A stretch of DNA of 64,000 nucleotides, from the NCBI RefSeq assembly GCF_000208745.1, contig NC_030851.1:26422217-26486216 (forward strand), read 5' to 3'. Each line of letters starts with the position of its first letter. The first letter of the stretch is position 1. Source of the stretch: Theobroma cacao (lineage: Eukaryota; Streptophyta; Magnoliopsida; Malvales; Malvaceae). Shown here one piece after another: positions 57,401-64,000 of this stretch. A model generated the notes under the pieces. The model made no database searches. It was given only the letters and a program-made list of their open reading frames with translations, and was not told the origin of the DNA. The position numbers and the translations under genes are program-made.

Positions 57401-58154
57401 TTTTTTTTCCATTTCAAAGCTATAATCATTTTAAAGCTAATAAAGCTAATAGCTTTGAAGAGATTGATGAAATGAAAACAATATTTAAGGCTTTCGTTGG
57501 AATTGTCAAAAAACTATATGTTTGATGGAGTATCATAAAAAGCATCATTACTTTTTCAAAGTTACATTTTTTTTAACAGTACACATGTTACATTTTGTTT
57601 TGATTTTTCATGTCTAAGACTTGTTTGAATAAGAAAATAGTGGTAACGGAAAAGAATGAATATTTTGATTTAAAGATTTTGATAATCACTGTTAGCTTTA
57701 AAATGATTATAGTTTTGATTATGACAAAATGATCATAATTTTGCATAAATATTTTTTGAGTGGTTGAAATGATTTAACTCTTATACATTCGTTCTTACAT
57801 AATTACAAGCTTGATTGCCCTTGCTGTGTGAATTCTTAAAGTTATTGAACATTCACACACTCACTTCACAAATGTCTACAAGCATGAATGACTTAATTGT
57901 ATGAGTGTTAAACTTGCTTGAATGAGCTTTATTTGTGATCCCTTTAACATTCATCTATAAAATGTTAAAGTTGCAAGATAGGTTCATAAATGGTGGAGAT
58001 TATCTCAAAGCATTCAAAGATCATCAATCTACACAACACGAAGCTTGTTCAAGTCAAGAAACTCGATCACCACTCAATATTTGATCACAAGGAAGATAAA
58101 GCTGAAGTTAAACGTAAAAATGGCAAGCAACCATGAAAAAACAAAGCTCCAATT

Positions 58155-58481
58155 TGTCACAGCCCATTTTCTAGGCCATGACCTGCACAAGGGCCCAATG
58201 GGCTTAGCCCACAAAGCCCAAGCAAGCCTACTTACATGATTTTATACATTAATCCATATTCCTTTAGAATCCGAAATTCGTAATACTCAATTACAATTCC
58301 TTTGAAAATAATTCATAAAACTCAGTCATGTACTCATAATGGCATCATCAACCACTATATACATACATATAATTTGATAAGTGAATCTCAACATTTCACC
58401 ACAAATAGTCATATACACGTAATTAGAACTTGATCGTCAGCGAAGTGACTCTAGATGGGAGATATGACTACTGAATGTCAA
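58155..58481 (-). mobile_element. Alpha LTR, start fragment
   Basis: It starts TGTCACAGCCC and contains 'gggcccaatgggcttagccc', parallel to 15284 onward. It is interrupted at 58481 by a gamma LTR after 'ctactgaatgtcaa' (compare 'ctaccgaatgccgag' at 15578). Confidence 0.75.
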
Positions 58482-61400
58482 TGTAACGACCCCTCTTCAG
58501 TCGCTACCGGCGTCCGAGACCTTTGATAGATCCCGCCAAGTCTCGAACAAGCCTTAAAGAAAGTTCTCAATAACTCATTGTATATTCCTACTAAATCGTG
58601 TTCATGTTTGAACCATAAATATTTAAAACATGAATTCAACAATAACCATAGCCATTAAATTTTGACTTTAAGTCATGAGAGCACAATTCAATACATTGAG
58701 TTCAAAAATCTCAAATTTCCCGTTTATATCAAAACTAATATTTGTTTACATAGTAAAACCAAGTACTACAACTCAACCTCTAATAGCGGAGCGACTCGGG
58801 ATAAAATGCTATGAGATACCTTTACCTATCTGTGATGGACTATACGCACTGACGATTACACGCTAGATCAATCCTTGTCTGTAAAAAAAGGAAAAAGAAA
58901 GGGTGTGAGTGTCACAAACTCAGTGATCATCGACTCCATGAGCAGAAGATAGATGGAAAACAAGCAAATAGCAGATCAGTTGAATATTAAAATCCAAGAT
59001 TATAAAAATAATTTATTTCAAATGGGAGTTTGTGCCTTATATGAAAAACAGAGAATTTCTTATGCATTGTAATCATTTAAAGTGGTAAATCAACCAAATA
59101 GATAAAAGTTTCCCCTCAGAAACAAATCAATAACCTTTTTCAAGATAATCATTTGAAATATTGTTTTAGAACAATTGTACATAAAAGGATTTTCGCCATC
59201 GAAATCAATTAACATTTTACTCAAATCAATTTAATAAATTCGGGCAAGCTCGCATGAAATCAAATGTTATTTAAACTTATACATAAATCATAAATCACCT
59301 CGTACGCAAGGAGTTAAAATTCATTTCACTGTAAAAATAGGGGAGCTATAGAAAAACCTTTAAATTTCATTTTCACCATGCAAGGAAATATGAGTTTGTA
59401 AACCCAGATATGCCACTCTCGAGTAAGGAATGAAAGTAAACCCGTGGTCCGGCTACCACGTAATAACATTCGAGAGCATCGCTTCCACCGGATTCCTATG
59501 TGCCATGGTAGTCTCACGATGTTGGCTGACATCAAAGAATCAAGCGGTTGTAACCGTGAAATCATTTGGTGGCCTAGCCACACATACATATATCACAAGT
59601 CATGGCCCCAACCACACCTAACCTCCCGCCGACGACCCAATGGTTCTCTAGCTAGAGCTCACTCGTGCACGAGGGTCACACTTAATCGATGTGACATCCG
59701 ACCTATTCTCGACGCTCTTGGTTTGTAAAACCACTTTGTAATTGTGTTATGTCTTTAAAAGCTCGTCTCAAAATTATTTTCCAAAGCATTCGTCACAAGG
59801 TATGATAAAATCTATCATTTTCTCAGAATATATTTATACATGAATTTCAGAACAATAATTTGCATGGTGAATAAGCAATATAACCATGAATGCACACTGC
59901 ACAAATATAAGGCACAAATTTTAATATAAAACAATGTGAAGGGCTTGCTTCCCGATTTTTAAAACACTTTATATATAATTTATACATATAAATATTCAAA
60001 ACAATTTTTTTTGAAATCATTTGCATTCACAATTCTATAAAATATCTACCAGCACATGCTATTCATAAATTTTCACATTTAAAATAAATCATACTTATAG
60101 ATATGTATTTATGAAAATTTTAAAATTGGCACCCCCTACTCACCACATAATAGCGGGATGTTATGTCGCTATTAATTTAAAGACGTATCAAGCTACTCCT
60201 TTTTAACGATCGTTCGTTATTTTCTTCAGCCCTCCACCACATTGCACCACTTATTTATTTGTCCAAAATATTGAAACCCACTTAATTAATATATCTATGT
60301 ATATTATTTTATTCTAGCATCATTATTATATATATATATTTTCTTTTCTTTTCTTTCTCCTCTTTCTCGCCGGTCAGCAGCACCTTGCTTGTCTTTTTTT
60401 TTCCTTTCTTGCATACACAAGCTGGCCACAACTTCCTCCTCTCTCTCCCTCTCACCGCCGGCAACAATTTCTTGCTTCTTTCAACCAAAAATTTTCAACA
60501 GCCAAAGCTGCTCATATCAACATAAAAATCAACAGCCAAGCTGCTCTATTTTTCCTCAAAAATCAGCAACCAAGCTGCTTTATTCTCCCTCCAAAAATCA
60601 GCAGCCAAAATCGTGCCTTCAGCCTTCAAAATCAGCAGTCAAAATCGCACCTTTAGCCTTCAAATTCAGCAGCCAAAACCGCACCTTCAGCCTTCAAAAT
60701 CAGCTCCTTCTCCTCTCCCTTTCATTCTCACCACTCGGCTTTCTCTTCTTTTTTTTCTTTCTCAAAACCGACGCCTTCTTCTTGTATCTTTTTCTTCTCT
60801 TCCACTAACTGACTTCTCTCTTTCTTCTTCTTTACTTTATTTATTTACTTACTTATTTTTATATTTTTTTCTCCATTTGTCTTCCAATTTGGCCGCCCCC
60901 CCCCCCCATCTTTCTTTCTTTCTTCCTTCAACTTGTTCCACATGGCCGACCACCCTTCCATCATATAAAATAAAGAGTTTTTCGACTTTTTTTATTGACC
61001 ACATGGGCGGCTGCCCATGTTGGTCTATCTTTATATATTTTTGTTATATACATACTTGTATTATTATTTTACTATTTGTTTATTTTATTTTTTCCATTTA
61101 ATTCCACTACATAATCCTTCAACATTTATATTTTAAATTCGATCCTTTTGATACATCTAAAAATTTCAATTTTCATCTATCTTCCTTCCTCTGTACGTGT
61201 ACAACTAAAATATCAAAATTGCACTTCAACGCGGTAATACCATAATATTTAAATATTTACTTATCCGCATTGGCTCGACTTACCAAAACACTCGTATTTA
61301 ACTTTCGTCGTTCATCTCCAAAAATTTATTTGTATTTCTTCTCCCCCACTTGGATCAACCATATGATCCTTCTTCATGACTGATTTTGATTTCGGCATCC

Positions 61401-61499
61401 GGTTAGATATTAATATTTTAATATTATTTTATTATAAAAATTTTCTCTTATCTCCTTGGCACCTAAAATACCTTATTATGCCTCAATTGACTTCTGAAT
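58482..61499 (-). mobile_element. Gamma LTR, interrupted on the right
   Basis: It begins TGTAACGACCCC, with GTCAA (58477-58481) as its probable left target site. It is the reference gamma copy here, matched by 9194 onward and, in reverse, by 28706-28265, 5595-4413 and 1322-1169. It includes the CAGCAGC-type repeats (60480-60710), a C12 run (60896-60907) and the ACATGGGC hairpin (61001-61020). Small frames over it (for example 59444-59728 and 60389-60808) have no protein similarity I recognise. Confidence 0.75.
61001..61020. repeat. Near-palindrome in gamma LTR
   Basis: ACATGGGCGGCTGCCCATGT has 8-bp perfect arms around GGCT. It corresponds to 14694-14713. Confidence 0.8.
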
Positions 61500-64000
61500 T
61501 GTAAAGCCCAATCTTATAAAATACTTGTCATGACATATATGTGATGGATAACATGTTTGCATGCTAAGAGAGTCCCGAAAAATTTACAAATATCGGTATT
61601 GTACCTAGAGGTACAACAAAGTTGATTTTAGCCTTGAACAAGATCGAATAAAGATTTTAGGGTGAAATTAAAAATTTTACAGTCCAGGAATGATTTAAAA
61701 TGGTGATTTGGGGTTCGAGGATCAATTTGGAGTCAAATTGAAAATTTCACTATCTAGGGGTAAAATGGTAATTTTGTCACTCAAGGACAAAATGTGAATA
61801 TTTTTGAAAGATTTTGATCACATTTGACTTATTGGAGTATGATTTGAGGTTGAGAAGTGAAAAATTGTAATCTCGGTATTTTTCGAAGCATAGGGGTAAA
61901 ATGATAATTTTGCCACCCTAGTGGCAAAATTGTAATTTTACACACCCAACATTTGTCATGCTCATAGAATTCGTCCATTGACTTTTATGTTATGGATAAG
62001 TGAGAAAATATATGTAGTGGAGATAAAAAGTTAAAATTTTTAAAGTTTTAAAAATGGACCAATGAAAACATGCCATGTGTCAAGCTTGGATTATTCTAGA
62101 ATTTTCATGTAAAATCTATTTAAAACTCTCTTAATCTCACCCATATGGCTGGCCAAAGCATGAAGTGAAGAGGAAAGGAAAGAACACAAACCCTAGGTGG
62201 GGAAATTGAAGAAAAAGTGTGGGATTTCAAGGGATTAAGCTAATAAAGGAAAAATTTTACGATTTTATCTTGTGATTTACACTACCCATGCTTTCTTTTT
62301 CATTTTTCATGCTTAGAACTCAAGTTTGCATGATGAACCCATGCTGGCCAAATTTGAGAGGAGAGGTTTTGAGCATTGATTTTGCTATATTTCAAGCTAA
62401 TTAAGTGTTTTTGGTTGTTTGGTAATGGAAAGTATAAAAATCTAGCAAGGAATCACTTTGTTCTTCACAAACCCACAAGAGGCTGAATTTTCTAGGGAGG
62501 ATATTGAGGCTCAAATTGATGATATTTCATGATATTTTGGTGGAATTTGATGATTGGTGAGGCTAGAAATTTAATGGGAAATTTTGGCATGAAAATTCAA
62601 ATTTTTACGTAATGTATAGACATGTGCGATTTATGGTCCGAACTGATAAATTGAATCATATTCATAGTCATTGAGGTATTTCAAGTATAATTGGAGTGTA
62701 GAAAGTGAAAGAAATTGATTTGGAGTTAAATTGGAGGTTTTAGCTAATTACACCGAGAATAGTGCGAATTAGGTCGAATACTGTATTTAAATGGCTATTC
62801 GAACATTTTGCATCACATTTCGTGCATTCATATAGATTTATAGAGCCTAAAATAGTTTACGATATATTGACACAATTTATTGAAATTTGTGTTACATATG
62901 ATGTATAGGTGGTGAGCCCTCTAACAAGGATAAAGAGATTGTGTCCAAAGGTCGGGAATTGAAGTATATCGAACTCCTAATACTGTGAGTAACCTTACTA
63001 TCATCTTAATTATCTAAAGTGGTTTTTATCTGATTTTGTGAATTTCATGGAAAATGAATTAAATGATTAATTTTTTGATTTTGTAAACAAAATGTGATTT
63101 AATAAAATGATTTCATAAAATTGTTTTAAAATTGAATAATGGCTTTTCAAATAGAGTAATTGGAGACCATTTGATGTATTGTGAATTTATGGTTCTAATT
63201 GATTGGCTTATGACAATATTGGCATGAATGGCTGAATTGGTATTTGTGTCGAAATATATGAACTATGTATTTAGCCTTGAAAGGTTGTGAATTATAATAA
63301 TTGCCATATCATGTTATTGAATTTTATTGATTGGAGGGATAATTATTAGCTTACTGCAGTGGGCGGGTTTCCGTGGACCAGCCTATTAGAGGGGCATGGT
63401 AAACCCCGTTATATCTTACCTCAATATGAGAGGCGCGAGTGGATAACTCCTGAGGCTAACATTTTAGAGTTCACTTCATGTCAAACCACCATGTAAGGGG
63501 GAACTTAGCCAATGCCAAAGAATGGCTATATTTTAAAAATAAAGACATGATTTATGAGTACATAACTTTTTAATAGCCCTGGCGGACTCTATTTGGGGTA
63601 GCCATCGGCCAAGGTATCCCTGATGACTGAGTATGATAATGATTTTGGCACGAGCCAAAGTTTTAAGAAATTAATAAGCCATGTTAATTACTCGATTTAT
63701 ATGAATTAATTTTATTTGGTTGAAACAAGTTGAAAGGTGATGAATTTCAGTATGTTAAACTGTTTTATCTGTCTCTATTTACTCGACTTAGTTGGTTTAA
63801 ATGGTATATGTTTACTCACTGAGATTTTATAATCTCACCACCCTCATTTCCAACCATTTCAGGCCCAAGGTAGCTTGTGGATAGCAGATATCGTCAAGGA
63901 TTATAGTCGGCTTTACTACTCCAAAAACTATAGGTTTACTGCCTTTGTGCACTTTTGTTCCTTGTGGGCCCACGAGTCACTGTAAAGTAAATTTCATATC
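61500..64000 (+). mobile_element. Beta LTR, runs off the right edge
   Basis: It starts TGTAAAGCCCAATCTTATAAAATACT, parallel to 1323 (TGTCAAGCTCGACCTTATAAAATACT). It follows the beta order to the end: 'gtaaccttactatcatctta' (62988 compared with 2944), 'ctgcagtgggcgggttt' (63354), 'gaggggcatgg' (63389) and 'actcactgagattttataatctcaccaccct' (63813). The left flank TGAAT (61495-61499) is its probable target site in the gamma LTR. No coding content. Confidence 0.78.

Larger units (their letters stand above)
55811..58154 (-). mobile_element. Copia E 5' LTR region
   Basis: It starts TGTTAGC next to the PBS. It contains repeated 'aaccttt(a)aa' units (56320-56540), a TATA box (minus strand CTATAAAAAGG at 56785-56795) and the GTATCGATAC array at 56888-57044. 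The stretch 57150-57400 has repeats of 'attcaagcaagttcaaagatc' type. Its outer end is not found; it may resume beyond the alpha, gamma and beta insertions that begin at 58155. Confidence 0.5.

Noticed and set aside
60389..61101. Two serine/phenylalanine-rich frames of 139 and 162 residues
   Set aside because: Arise from pyrimidine-rich LTR sequence with repeated CAGCAGC units; the equivalent place in the beta2 LTR at 13836-14142 gives unrelated frames.
1..64000. Host protein-coding gene, rRNA, tRNA or miRNA gene
   Set aside because: None seen on either strand; all recognisable coding belongs to transposable elements. A computed search could still reveal a short RNA gene that I cannot see by eye.

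Overview
The window is plant nuclear DNA, most likely from a eudicot, and consists almost entirely of transposable elements. It is AT-rich and has no recognisable host protein gene, rRNA or tRNA. Every coding trace I could identify belongs to a Ty1/copia element (SIRE/Maximus-like and others), a Ty3/gypsy chromovirus (Tekay/Del-like) or a non-LTR LINE, and nearly all are interrupted by stops, frameshifts or other insertions. The species cannot be fixed from this; a malvid such as a cacao relative is only a guess.

Left block (1-28706) is a five-level nest. The outermost layer is a gypsy-type LTR (family gamma). It contains a beta-family solo LTR (1323-4412) and a roughly 10 kb SIRE-like copia element on the minus strand (copia A, 5596-28264). 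Copia A carries a second gamma solo LTR (9194-19196). That LTR contains a beta2 solo LTR (11883-17937), which contains an alpha solo LTR (15284-17839). A further alpha solo LTR (21981-24529) splits the copia A integrase. The nested insertions are bounded by 5-bp target-site duplications (TSDs).

Middle block (28707-39655) is a junkyard: a copia gag/protease scrap, a copia LTR rich in AATCGATT-type motifs, beta and alpha LTR scraps, a decayed Tekay-like gypsy element (31335-36998), and an alpha LTR (36999-39655) whose two flanks belong to different elements.

The 39656-49078 block is copia B, a sister of copia A with an intact 5' LTR, primer-binding site (PBS), gag-pol, and an extra ORF downstream of pol that is split by a 5'-truncated LINE with a 15-bp TSD. 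Its 3' LTR has been lost.

Right block (49079-64000) holds fragments of other copia elements and their LTRs, a diverged alpha LTR (about 52451-54925), then nested alpha, gamma and beta LTRs running off the right edge.

Points of most interest: (1) four distinct copia LTR families each carry clusters of short TCGA-centred palindromes just upstream of a TATA box, and the same motif recurs between pol and the extra ORF in copia A and B; (2) the extra ORF itself, which resembles the family called putative plant transposon protein; (3) the alpha LTRs, which carry tandem repeats with unit lengths divisible by three and an antisense ORF shared among copies. Family names alpha, beta, beta2 and gamma are local labels used only here.
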